A stretch of 64,000 nucleotides of DNA from UBA4416 sp964541155 (GTDB lineage: Bacteria > Bacteroidota > Bacteroidia > B-17B0 > Aurantibacillaceae). Positions 37,521 through 46,455 of this stretch are shown here, piece after piece (position 1 is the first letter of the stretch; every line of letters begins with the position of its first letter). Where the stretch lies: the NCBI GenBank assembly GCA_964541155.1, contig CAZIPC010000006.1:181477-245476 (forward strand). The letters run 5' to 3'. Position numbers and translations under genes: made by a program. Under the pieces are notes generated by a model. The model searched no databases. It had not been told where the DNA came from and worked only from the letters and a program-made list of their open reading frames with translations.

Positions 37521-39322
37521 CTACCATTCTACTATAACTATTCCATCTGCGCCTGATCCAGCCCATCCACCGTTTCCTTTACCACCTCCACCAGAGCCAT
37601 AACCACTTCCTGAATCACCATTCAAATAACCATATGTGCCACCACCAGTGCCTCCAATTCCGAATAAGCAACTTCCTCCATTTCCACCTTGACCAATACT
37701 GAGTCCATTTGTTCCTCTTGTACCACCAGGACCACCTTTTGCCCCACCTATCCCGTTTCCATATGCGCCTCCGCCGCCACTTACGGTATAAGTTCCAAAT
37801 GAAGTTGTCCCACCATTTCCACCAGTTGAGAATCCAAATGATCCACCAGATCCTACAACTACTGCAATTGTTTGACTTGGTGTAACTGCTATTGGGATAT
37901 CTATTACTGCATCAGCACCGCCTCCACCGGCACCTCCACCACCTGTGCCATTGCCAGTACTTTCTCCGCCGCCACCACCTCCGCACATACTTATCCATAA
38001 AGTATTAATACCAATTGGTACTGTAAAAGTTCCAGAGGTTGTGAATTTTTGTTTACCATGGACTGTAATTCCAGTTGCAGTGGTCATAGTATAATTGGGA
38101 TATGAACCACTTACAATAATATTATTACTTCCGTTTATTGATACTGTTTGATTTGGAGCTGTGTTTGTAATTGTATTTCCTACTACAGCTATGCCTGCAC
38201 CTGCTGTATGGTTAGGTGTATTAATAGTATAATTTGGATATGTACCAGTAACTGTAGAAATTCCAATTGCTGAAATATTTACAGTTTGATTCGGAGCTGT
38301 GTTTGTAATTGTATTTCCTACTACCGCTATGCCAGCACCTGCTGTATGGTTCGGAGTACTGATAGTATAATTTGGATATGTACCTATAACTGTTGAAATT
38401 CCAGTTGCTGATATATTTACTGTTTGATTTGGGGCTGTATTGGTAATTGTATTTCCTACTACCGCTATACCAACACCCGCTGTATGGTTTGGAGTATTAA
38501 CGGTATAATTTGGATATGTACCAGTTACAGTTGATATCCCAGTTGCTGATATATTTACTGTTTGATTTGGTGCTGTGTTTGTAATTGTATTTCCAACTAC
38601 TGCTATACCAGCACCTGCTGTATGGTTAGGAGTATTAACAGTAAAATTTGGATATGTACCAGTTACTGTTGAAATTCCAGTTGCTGAAATATTTACTGTN
38701 NNNNNNNNNNNNNNNNNNNNNNNNNNNNNNNNNNNNNNNNNNNNNNNNNNNNNNNNNNNNNNNNNNNNNNNNNNNNNNNNNNNNNNNNNNNNNNNNNNNA
38801 ATTTGGATATGTACCAGTTACTGTTGAAATTCCAGTTGCTGAAATATTTACTGTCTGATTAGGCGCTGTATTTGTAATAGTTGAACCACTTACAGAAACT
38901 CCTGCACCTGCAACGTATGTTTTTGCATTTAATGCATATAATGCATACGGCACACTCAAAATTTGTTGAGTACCTGATAAAATATACGAAGTACCACCAG
39001 CAGGATCAAATTCTACTTTCATAAATTTTAATCCTGTGGCCCAAGTAATTGCAGAAAAATTTCCTGTTTGTACTGTACCTAATCCAATTGAAATTGAAAA
39101 TAATCCAAGGCTACTTGTTGTAACAGATTGCACTTCTGTATATTGAGAAGGTCCGGTTGCAGAGCCATCTAAAATGCTAGCTCTTACAGAAATTAATTGA
39201 TTAGATATTGGATTGCCTAAACTATTTCTTGCGACACCTTGATACCCAAAACTTTGAGGAGATTGAGCTCTAAGATTACATGCCGTTATTATTGCAAAAA
39301 TTATTACAAATGACTTTTTCAT
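37521..39322 (-). CDS. Exported repeat protein with glycine-rich C-terminus (interrupted by assembly gap)
   Basis: Two open segments that I join into one gene. The N-terminal part (39322 down) has a signal peptide (MKKSFVIIFAIITACNLRAQ) and a domain beginning SPQSFGYQGVARNSLGNPIS, seen in Bacteroidota surface proteins and tail-fibre-like proteins, ending SVPYALYALNA. Then come 46-aa repeats (units contain NTITNTAPNQTVNISATG and TVTGTYPNY), an N run, more repeats, and a Gly-rich ~150-residue end (WISMCGGGGGGESTGNG) as in Gly-rich adhesins. The frame stays open through the repeats on the left of the gap. The two parts differ in phase by 2 only because the gap is written as exactly 100 N. Confidence 0.75.
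38093..38937 (-). repeat. 138-bp tandem repeats in the adhesin gene
   Basis: Copies of AATTTGGATATGTACC begin at 38231, 38369, 38507, 38645 and 38800, with a diverged copy at 38093. The period is exactly 138 bp (46 codons), except across the N run. Copies are nearly identical, which explains the failed assembly. Confidence 0.9.
38700..38799. other. Assembly gap (100 N)
   Basis: A run of exactly 100 N, the usual placeholder for unknown length, inside the 138-bp array. Confidence 0.97.
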
Positions 39323-39325
39323 ATT

Positions 39326-39814
39326 TTAATTTTTAATCAGTTTAATAGATTTTTTATTATTTATATTCTTGCTTAATAATGATATATAATAAATACCATT
39401 CGCTAAATAATTCGTTTCAATTTTAGTTGTATCGCCTGTTGAAATTGATTTTCCATTTGTATCAAAAATTTCCCAAGTAATTAAATCATTTGATTTTATA
39501 TAAACATAATCAATACAAGGGTTTGGATAAACTAAAATTTCATCATCATTTGATATTTCAACTATTCCAGTTGTAATAACTAATTTAGGTTGAAGAAATC
39601 CTTGTGTAAGAGAAACAGAAGAGTTGCTTATTGTTTTGATCGCAACTTCACCGACACTGTAATTTATAGAGATTGTAGAATTATTAACTGAACCTGCAAA
39701 AGACGAAATTGTTCCTGCTGTGATTATTTGAGAATGTAAGGATTTATTAAATAGAACAATAAATACACTAACTACAAAAAAAATAAATGAATGTTTTTTG
39801 AAAATATTTTTCAT
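39326..39814 (-). CDS. Small secreted protein with T9SS type A sorting domain
   Basis: 162 residues from the ATG at 39814, which gives a proper signal peptide (MKNIFKKHSFIFFVVSVFIV); the frame stays open to 39862. The body has SINYSVGEVAIKTIS and LTQGFLQPKL, a pattern common before type A sorting domains. The C-terminus ILVYPNPCIDYVYIKS ... NGIYYISLLS ... IKLIKN is a type A sorting signal. It probably sits on the surface. It ends three bases before the start of the repeat adhesin gene, so the two are cotranscribed. Confidence 0.85.
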   Translation of the reverse strand: MKNIFKKHSFIFFVVSVFIVLFNKSLHSQIITAGTISSFAGSVNNSTISINYSVGEVAIKTISNSSVSLTQGFLQPKLVITTGIVEISNDDEILVYPNPCIDYVYIKSNDLITWEIFDTNGKSISTGDTTKIETNYLANGIYYISLLSKNINNKKSIKLIKN

Positions 39815-39894
39815 TTTAAAATATATTATACAAATATAACACATTATTTCAAAATGTGTCAATTTTGATACCTTTTATATGTTTAAAAAATTAG

Positions 39895-39918
39895 ATTATT
39901 GATAGTACTATCAATAAT
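39895..39918. promoter_or_regulatory. Perfect 24-bp palindrome over the XRE start codon
   Basis: ATTATTGATAGT and ACTATCAATAAT are exact reverse complements with no spacer; the palindrome runs into the ATG of the HTH gene. Likely operator for autorepression. Confidence 0.7.
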
Positions 39919-40135
39919 GACCGAAAAAGAATTATCTTTGAAAATAGGGGCTAAAATCCGAGAACTAAGAAAAGCTAAAAAACTTACCTTAGTTGATTTA
40001 GCCTATGAATGTGGATTTGATAAATCAAACCTAATTCGAATTGAAAAAGGAAGAACATTACCTACCACAAAAACTTTACTTAAAATAGCTAATACACTCA
40101 AGGTAAAAATTAATGTAATTTTTGATTTTATTTGA
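39917..40135 (+). CDS. XRE-family transcriptional regulator
   Basis: 72 residues from the ATG at 39917; a TTG at 39899 is in frame but lies inside the palindrome and adds no conserved residues. Single Cro/C1-type HTH (LRKAKKLTLVDLAYECGFDKSNLIRIEKGR), and a C-terminal LKIANTLKVKINVIFDF. It is divergent from the T9SS/adhesin genes with about 100 bases between, so it may control both itself and them. Confidence 0.85.
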   Translation: MTEKELSLKIGAKIRELRKAKKLTLVDLAYECGFDKSNLIRIEKGRTLPTTKTLLKIANTLKVKINVIFDFI

Positions 40136-40169
40136 TTCTTTTGTTTCAAATATAAGTTTAGTGATTTAG

Positions 40170-40240
40170 TTAATTTTTAAAAATCCGCGAGGGTCTTGCG
40201 CAATAAGTAATTTTGCCATTTGAAGTAATTCAATACTCGG
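40170..40240 (-). pseudogene. Fragment of a dnaE-type 3' end
   Basis: Read on the minus strand it encodes PSIELLQMAKLLIAQDPRGF, matching the C-terminus of the DnaE-like protein of this island (PSIEVLQMAKLPIVQDPRGF). Nucleotides align over about 70 bases with 51670-51741. Upstream the frame meets a stop codon within a few codons, so only a remnant is left. Confidence 0.85.
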
Positions 40241-40315
40241 ATTATATCAATGGTTAACGCTTTACAATCGAGTTCTTTTGATTGTTTTTGAATAAGTATT
40301 TTCATTGAATATGCT

Positions 40316-40520
40316 ATATGTTGTACAAACGTACCAAAGAAATAAATCTATGTGAAATCTTATTTGTTGTACAAATGTACAAGACAATAAAGAATATGCA
40401 TAAGCTATTTGTTATAAGAACTTACAAGTAAATGAATCCTTTTGTCCCGGATTTTCTCGAGAAGGTTCGGACTAGTTTGAACGTTTTCGAATTTGTTTAG
40501 GAAGGTTAAGAAAGGTTCGA
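40316..40520 (+). repeat. Tandem ~45-bp repeat block B
   Basis: Units start at 40316, 40362 and 40407 with the same TTTGTTGTACAAA core as block A, followed by the same tail (CTCGAGAAGGTTCGGACTAG, ACGTTTTCGAA). Same orientation as block A, 4.1 kb away. Confidence 0.75.
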
Positions 40521-40594
40521 ATTTATTTAATTTAATATCATTTGTGTGAAATTCTAAAATTTAGATAAGTTCGAAGATGTATAATTAGTATTAA

Positions 40595-40990
40595 TTATTT
40601 TTTCATTAAAATATAAGTAACAATACTTAATCCAATTCCTGAAAGTATAAGTAGTATTGAATAATAAATATTGGAAACAAAAATATAATTTGCTACAATA
40701 ATTGATACCCATAATTGTGAAATCACAAAAAGTATAAATCCCATATTCCCACTCTTGGTATTAATTTTCTCTGTTATTTTTGATATGAGCCTTTGACGTA
40801 ACATCCAAAGGTGTAATTTTTCAGAACCTTTTGCAAGGAAAAATAAGGATAAAAGAATGAAAGGAATAGCCGGTACTCCAGGCATTATTATCCCAAAATA
40901 TGCTAATACAAGAGCTGCTAGGCCCAGAAACACAAATATTGTTTTTTTGAATTTGTTCCTTGTATTTTTATTTAAATTTATAGCTCCCAT
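40595..40990 (-). CDS. DUF454 family inner-membrane protein
   Basis: 131 residues with three to four predicted membrane helices (FVFLGLAALVLAYFGIIMPG, IPFILLSLFFLAKGS, then two in the C-terminal half). The PGVPAIPFILLSLFFLAKGSE core and WMLRQ are typical of the DUF454/YbaN family, whose biochemical role is unknown. Its start overlaps the SDR gene by 13 bases, so it is translationally coupled to it. Confidence 0.82.
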   Translation of the reverse strand: MGAINLNKNTRNKFKKTIFVFLGLAALVLAYFGIIMPGVPAIPFILLSLFFLAKGSEKLHLWMLRQRLISKITEKINTKSGNMGFILFVISQLWVSIIVANYIFVSNIYYSILLILSGIGLSIVTYILMKK

Positions 40991-41958
40991 GCAAATTGCC
41001 TTTTCCCTGTTTTTATTGCTTCTACACCTCCAATATTATTTACCCATTCAGTTAATTCTTTTATTTTAGAGTCAAAATCTGCAACTGCATGATAATTTAA
41101 TTCTCTTTTTATTTTTGAAATATCTAATACCATATCTTTTGTGAATGAACGTACAAGAAGAGGTGTGAGTCCTCCAATTTTAAATTGAGCCAATAGTTTG
41201 AGAATCCATATTTTTATCTCCTTTTCTTTTATCTCAGTTTTATATAATCCTTTGATGAGTTTATATATTATATCCACAAATACATAAACTTTTTCATCTG
41301 CAACATTATAGATATGTACTCCTTTTTTATTGGATTGTATACAAAGTTCGATAGCATGTGCGATGTTTTCGTAATGCGTTAGCGAAACTGAAATCTGCAT
41401 CTTACCGGGGCGATTAAAAACATCATTCTTAATTAATTTTAAGATTCGAGGTAAAATTACTCTATCACCAGCACCATAAAAAGCTCGAGGACGAAGGATA
41501 AAACAAGAGTCGTGTTTAGTAGTATTAAGTAATATTTCCTCTGCCAGAAGTTTAGAATATCCATAAGGTGAAAGCATTTTATTGTTTTGTTTACCTGCCA
41601 GCTCTTCATTTATTGGTTCATTTTCTGGAAGATAAACTGATGAAGATGAAATATGAATAAATGTCTTACATAAAAAAGAAGCCTCAGCCGTTCGTTTTGT
41701 TCCAATTACATTTGGTTCATATAGTTGAGACGGAGAAGCCTTATCATCAGACAAGGCTGCAGTATGAATACAAATATCTGCCTCTGGTAATGTAAATGGT
41801 TTAGTTAGGTCTGCCTTAATGTATTTAGCATATTTAAGTAATTGTGTTGGAGGAATAAGGTCTCTGCCACAAGCAATCACTTCATGACCGTTAGAAGAAA
41901 AATATCTAGTTAGATAAGCTCCTAATGAGCCAGTAGCACCTGTTATAATGACTCTCAT
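40978..41958 (-). CDS. NAD-dependent epimerase/dehydratase (extended SDR)
   Basis: 326 residues from the ATG at 41958, which puts MRVIITGATGSLGAYLTRYF at the N-terminus; the longer frame to 42000 adds only a non-conserved tail. Extended SDR: Gly-rich NAD(P) loop GATGSLG, HISSSSVY with the catalytic Ser, and YGYSKLLAEE with the YxxxK pair. Acts on a nucleotide sugar or a hydroxysteroid-like or lipid substrate, undetermined. Divergent from the PEP-synthase-like gene with 80 bases between starts, likely a shared regulatory region. Confidence 0.88.
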   Translation of the reverse strand: MRVIITGATGSLGAYLTRYFSSNGHEVIACGRDLIPPTQLLKYAKYIKADLTKPFTLPEADICIHTAALSDDKASPSQLYEPNVIGTKRTAEASFLCKTFIHISSSSVYLPENEPINEELAGKQNNKMLSPYGYSKLLAEEILLNTTKHDSCFILRPRAFYGAGDRVILPRILKLIKNDVFNRPGKMQISVSLTHYENIAHAIELCIQSNKKGVHIYNVADEKVYVFVDIIYKLIKGLYKTEIKEKEIKIWILKLLAQFKIGGLTPLLVRSFTKDMVLDISKIKRELNYHAVADFDSKIKELTEWVNNIGGVEAIKTGKRQFAWEL

Positions 41959-42038
41959 AATTAGATAAATATACGAACTATAAGGAAGTTTACAATCCAA
42001 TTCATATTATTTATTAAATTAGCAATGAAAATTGATAA

Positions 42039-44501
42039 ATGCCCATAATATCTTCTAATGACATAAATTTAGATACTTTAAGCGAAATAGGCGGAAAGGC
42101 ACAAGGATTATTCTTCCTTAAAAATCAAAACTTTAATACACCTGATTTTTTTGTTATCCCTTATAGCACTTTAAAAGAAATAATAGAAGATGTTAATAAA
42201 CTTGATATAGAACTAAATCAGTGGAAGAAAGAATATAATATATCTCAAACAGCAATATGGGCAGTTCGTTCTAGTGCAGATAACGAGGATGGTGTTACAA
42301 AATCTTTTGCTGGATTTTTTACTTCTAAAATCAATGTTTTCACAAATGATATAAATACTGCTGTAATTGAAGTATTAGAATCGTATAAAAAGATTGAAAA
42401 GCAAGATTATACGGCACAAAAAGATGCTCAATTTGGAATAATTATCCAAAAGATGATCCAATCAGAGTACTCTGGTGTGATATTTTCACATGATCCTTTA
42501 AATGTTAAAGACAAGACCATGCATATAAATATCATACCAGGTATAGGAGAAAATCTAGTATCAGGTAAATTAGATGCATATTTAATTTCTTATTTGAATG
42601 GAAATTTTAATTTTTTGAATGAAGATGAAGATTTCTCTGGGGAAATTTTCACGAGTGATTTAAAACCAATAATTGTAAATGGTAAACAAATAAAAAATGA
42701 TATTGGTAAATACTTATCTGAATTAGTTAAGGGTACTAAAAAACTTTATACTATAAAAGGAAATCCTGTAGATATTGAATTCACAATAGCTAATAACAAA
42801 TTGTATTGGTTGCAAATAAGGCCTATAACAACTGGAGATGACGAAATTATAATTTGGGATAACACTGCGGCAGAAAGTAATTATTCAGGCATTACATTGC
42901 CTCTCAGTATTTCTGTGGCAACGAATGCTTTTTACCGAGCATACTCTAGTTTGGCAGTTTTCGTTGGAATGAATAATGAACTTATTACAAAAAATCAACC
43001 TTTGCTTAAAAAGATGTCAGGGGAGATTAATGGAAGATTATATTACAATGTTACTGCTTGGCAAAAATTGATTTATCAATTACCATTTGGAAAGAAAGCA
43101 GCTAATGCATTACCTGGGATTTGGGGAATGCTTCCTGCAAAATTCATTCCAGAAAAGTATAGTATTAGTTTTATTACAAAATTAAGATTACTAATAAATT
43201 TGATTATCGCATTATGTTTTTTTCGAATTAAAAAGAAAAATTATTATTTATTATTCAATAAAGTTTATGAGCAATATTATGAATGCGATCTTAATAAAAA
43301 AAAACATGCAGAGCTTATTAAAAACTTTAAGGATATAGAAAATAGATTAGGTGGAAATTGGGAAGCGCCAATGCTAAATGGTTTTTTTACTATGTTATTT
43401 TATTCTTCACTTAAAAAAATATTAAAAGACTCAAGACTAAATAATAAGTTTCCTAATTTCATTAATGATATCCTTTTTTCTCAAAAGGATATGATTTCTG
43501 TATTGATAGTTAATGATTTCCAAGATTTATTATTTGAAATCTATAAAGATCCTCAAAAAAAGAAATTGTTTGAAATACAGGATCCTAAATTAATTTTTGA
43601 GACTTTAGAAATTAAACATGAATTATTTTTTAAAAAAATAAATTTATATATATCCAAATATGGTGATAGAAGTGAGGAGGGAGAGTTGAAAATGGAAACA
43701 GTAAATTACAAAGAAGATCCATTAACTTTTATTACATTTTTAAGTTCATGCGCTAAATCACATATTAAAAATAAACCAAATAAGATCGAATTTGATTATA
43801 AAAAGGCACTTAATGAAACTTATGGTTTTAATTTTATAAAGAAAGTTATTTTGATTTTTTTAATAAATCAAACTATAAAAAGAGTTCGTGATCGGGAGAA
43901 CTTTAGATATATGAGAACATCTAGTTTTGGTTTAATGAGAAGAATTTTCAGGGCAATTGATGAACAATTACTAAAAGAAAAATTAATTGTTCATAAAGGA
44001 GATAGTTTGTACCTTGTATTAGATGAAATAGAAAATTATGATTTGAGAGATAATTATAAACAGATAATTGAGCAAAGAAAAGAAAAATATAAAAATTATT
44101 TCCAAAAAGAAGTTTATACAAGGTATATTCAAAGAGGTGATTCTTTAATACCAGAAACTATGGATACTATGATGACAGAAGATTTTTTACTTAAAGGTGT
44201 TGGTTGTAGTAGCGGAATAGTAAAAGCTGAAGTTAAATTAATTGAAGAAAGCACAAATCTAGAAGACTGTTATGGAAAAATACTTATTGCTAATTATTTT
44301 GAACCAGGAAAATTAAATCTATTTTCACAATCCGCTGGTATAATTTCAGTAAGGGGAAATTTATTAAGCCATACAGCTATTCTTTGTCGAGAAATGGGAA
44401 TTCCAGCCATTGTATCAGCAAGAGGATTATTACAGAAAGTGAAGGATGGAGATGTAATAGAGATGAATGGTGCAACAGGTACAATAAAACTAAATTTATG
44501 A
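42039..44501 (+). CDS. PEP synthase/pyruvate phosphate dikinase-like phosphotransferase
   Basis: 820 residues. The N-terminal ATP-grasp part (IGGKAQGLFFLK, WAVRSSADNEDGVTKSFAGFF, QKMIQSEYSGVIFSHDP, VDIEFTIANNKLYWLQIRPI) matches the PPDK N-terminal domain. A long helical middle follows. The C-terminal phospho-His domain has the catalytic His in RGNLLSHTAILCREMGIPA (His ~778) and GDVIEMNGATG. There is no C-terminal PEP/pyruvate TIM barrel, so like rifampin phosphotransferase it should move phosphate from ATP to another acceptor. First gene of a tight four-gene operon. Confidence 0.85.
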   Translation: MPIISSNDINLDTLSEIGGKAQGLFFLKNQNFNTPDFFVIPYSTLKEIIEDVNKLDIELNQWKKEYNISQTAIWAVRSSADNEDGVTKSFAGFFTSKINVFTNDINTAVIEVLESYKKIEKQDYTAQKDAQFGIIIQKMIQSEYSGVIFSHDPLNVKDKTMHINIIPGIGENLVSGKLDAYLISYLNGNFNFLNEDEDFSGEIFTSDLKPIIVNGKQIKNDIGKYLSELVKGTKKLYTIKGNPVDIEFTIANNKLYWLQIRPITTGDDEIIIWDNTAAESNYSGITLPLSISVATNAFYRAYSSLAVFVGMNNELITKNQPLLKKMSGEINGRLYYNVTAWQKLIYQLPFGKKAANALPGIWGMLPAKFIPEKYSISFITKLRLLINLIIALCFFRIKKKNYYLLFNKVYEQYYECDLNKKKHAELIKNFKDIENRLGGNWEAPMLNGFFTMLFYSSLKKILKDSRLNNKFPNFINDILFSQKDMISVLIVNDFQDLLFEIYKDPQKKKLFEIQDPKLIFETLEIKHELFFKKINLYISKYGDRSEEGELKMETVNYKEDPLTFITFLSSCAKSHIKNKPNKIEFDYKKALNETYGFNFIKKVILIFLINQTIKRVRDRENFRYMRTSSFGLMRRIFRAIDEQLLKEKLIVHKGDSLYLVLDEIENYDLRDNYKQIIEQRKEKYKNYFQKEVYTRYIQRGDSLIPETMDTMMTEDFLLKGVGCSSGIVKAEVKLIEESTNLEDCYGKILIANYFEPGKLNLFSQSAGIISVRGNLLSHTAILCREMGIPAIVSARGLLQKVKDGDVIEMNGATGTIKLNL

Positions 44502-45859
44502 TCAATAATTTTAAAGCAGCATCGATATTATCAAAGATTAAAAGAGAGCCTTCAGAAGAAAGAGCACTTGCTGAATTTATTAAAAATATAAGTTTAAATA
44601 AAAATAAAGCCTCTGAATTTTTTGAATATTGTAAAAAATGGAAATTAGCTCCTTGGGCTTTCACACAATTAGGTCGAAACGGGTATATAAATTATTTTCC
44701 TTCTGAAATAATAAATTTATTTCAAGAACTTCATACAAAAATTACCTCTGAAAATGAAAGGAGAAACAATGAAGCTAAGCGTTTTCTTTTAGAATTTAAA
44801 AAGCATAATATAGATGTAATTATCCTAAAGGGTAATCTTTTGGCTCATACAGCCTATTATGACCCAGGATACAAAAGAATGAATGATTTTGATATCCTTA
44901 TAAGAAGTACTGATTGGGAAAAGATTCAAGATATTTATAATTCACTTGGTTATATTCCTTTAGGTTTTGGATGGAGTGGAGAAAAACAAAAAGCTGCAAA
45001 ATTTAGTCATGTTGGAATGTCCTTTATTAGTCCTGATTTTTCTTGCATCATTGGTTCTCAATGGGGACTCAAATCCCCAACCGCAGGTTATAATGTTGAT
45101 ATTGAAGATGCATGGAGAACTGCGAAAAATTTTGATTTCTATGGAGTGCCTGTAAAACAACTCTCACCCGAGTATAATCTTTTACATCTAATTTTACACA
45201 TGGGAGTTTTTAAATGTGGTGTAAGAGATTGTATGGATGTATACAATTTATGTTTAATAGAAGCTATAAATAAAACGGAATTTCTCAGAATAATCACGAA
45301 TTGTAATGCTATAGATAAAGCTTACTTTACGTTATATTTATGTAATATTTGTTCTGGTGGATTGAATAATCTTATTAACGTTTTAAAACCAAATACGTCA
45401 TCATTTATTTTACGAAGATTAAAGAAGAGATTGAAGGTTCATAATAAGACAGGAGATTTTCAGGATTCATATAATGATTATTTTCAGGATATAGAAAAGT
45501 TGGTAATCTATTTTAATCTTTTCCCTCAATTTCATAAAAAACTGATTTTTTATTTTTTTATTTTAAAATTTATCTTTTTTCCAAAAACAGAAATAGCAAT
45601 CTGCTTGAATGATTCAGTTCATAAAAACAGAATTATTAATAAGTTTGTTGCACATCTTAAAGCACCTTATTTTGTTTTCTCACTTATAGCTCAAGAGATT
45701 GGTTGGAAATTCACTTTTCTGCTTTTCTTAAAATTATTTTTTGATCTTTTACTATCTTTGAAGAATTACTTTGTGAGAAAGGAATCTTATTTCGAATATT
45801 TAAAAAAACGAAATGTAGATCCAAAGTCTATTGAAAAAGCAGTTAAAAATATTCAATAA
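44498..45859 (+). CDS. Nucleotidyltransferase family protein (NTP_transf_5-like)
   Basis: 453 residues from the ATG at 44498, which overlaps the stop codon of the previous gene as ATGA. The motif IDVIILKGNLLAHTAYYDPG then KRMNDFDILI (Asp130, Asp132) matches the uncharacterised nucleotidyltransferase family (PF14907-like), with the KG and the DxD-type metal pair. The ~300-residue C-terminus is helical and has hydrophobic stretches near the end. Substrate unknown. Family members occur in natural-product and polysaccharide loci. Confidence 0.8.
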   Translation: MINNFKAASILSKIKREPSEERALAEFIKNISLNKNKASEFFEYCKKWKLAPWAFTQLGRNGYINYFPSEIINLFQELHTKITSENERRNNEAKRFLLEFKKHNIDVIILKGNLLAHTAYYDPGYKRMNDFDILIRSTDWEKIQDIYNSLGYIPLGFGWSGEKQKAAKFSHVGMSFISPDFSCIIGSQWGLKSPTAGYNVDIEDAWRTAKNFDFYGVPVKQLSPEYNLLHLILHMGVFKCGVRDCMDVYNLCLIEAINKTEFLRIITNCNAIDKAYFTLYLCNICSGGLNNLINVLKPNTSSFILRRLKKRLKVHNKTGDFQDSYNDYFQDIEKLVIYFNLFPQFHKKLIFYFFILKFIFFPKTEIAICLNDSVHKNRIINKFVAHLKAPYFVFSLIAQEIGWKFTFLLFLKLFFDLLLSLKNYFVRKESYFEYLKKRNVDPKSIEKAVKNIQ

Positions 45860-46455
45860 TGCCTAAACTCATTTGCATAACTGGTATAGATGGAGCAGGG
45901 AAGAATACTCTGATTAATCTCCTAGAAAAAGAATTAAACTCAACTTATGTTTCTAATATCTGGGATGCAATGGATGGATGTATTACTACAATTCCATTCA
46001 AATCGAAAAAAGATATTGATAATTATTTGTGTGAGCTTAGTCCTAATTCAAGAACTCTTTTTTTAGCACATGCTTTAAAATATTCAGTTGATAGAGCAAT
46101 TAATTCTGGTTCTGAATATGTTTTACTGAATGCTTATTTCTACAAATATTTTGCTACTGAAATGCAACTTGGCACAGATAATGAATTAATAAAAAATTTA
46201 ATTAACTATTTTCCTTTGCCCAATCATATTTTTTTGCTTGATATATCAGTTAATGAAGCAGCTAAAAGAAAAGATAGACTATCCAGATATGAATGCGGTC
46301 TAGTAAATAATCCAACGATATTTGATTTTATAGAATTTCAATCCAAGGTAAAGGATAAATGGGATAATTTTGATTATATAGGATGGACTAAATTAGATGC
46401 TACTAAGACACCTAAAGAACTTCTGGATGTTGTTTTAAAATCAATTTTTCAATGA
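45859..46455 (+). CDS. P-loop kinase, thymidylate-kinase-like (1)
   Basis: 198 residues. The N-terminal Walker A ITGIDGAGKNTLINLLEKEL and the C-terminal lid-like RKDRLSRYECG are as in dTMP kinase-like folds, but the DRY/DRW motif that places dTMP is not evident, so the substrate is probably not dTMP. Overlaps the previous gene by one base (TAATG) and the next by four (ATGA). Part of the metabolic cluster; likely phosphorylates an intermediate of that pathway. Confidence 0.8.
   Translation: MPKLICITGIDGAGKNTLINLLEKELNSTYVSNIWDAMDGCITTIPFKSKKDIDNYLCELSPNSRTLFLAHALKYSVDRAINSGSEYVLLNAYFYKYFATEMQLGTDNELIKNLINYFPLPNHIFLLDISVNEAAKRKDRLSRYECGLVNNPTIFDFIEFQSKVKDKWDNFDYIGWTKLDATKTPKELLDVVLKSIFQ

Larger units (their letters stand above)
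40136..40594. other. Non-coding region with dnaE remnant and repeat block B
   Basis: About 460 bases. Contains the dnaE tail fragment (40170-40240) and repeat block B (40316-40520). No gene seen. Confidence 0.6.

Noticed and set aside
38575..38862. Plus-strand frame spanning the N run
   Set aside because: It exists only because the Ns are read through; the minus-strand repeats explain the sequence.
38093..38937. Regular repeats that might be a CRISPR array
   Set aside because: Unit is 138 bp without variable spacers, in frame as 46 codons, and lies in a surface protein gene; no cas genes nearby.
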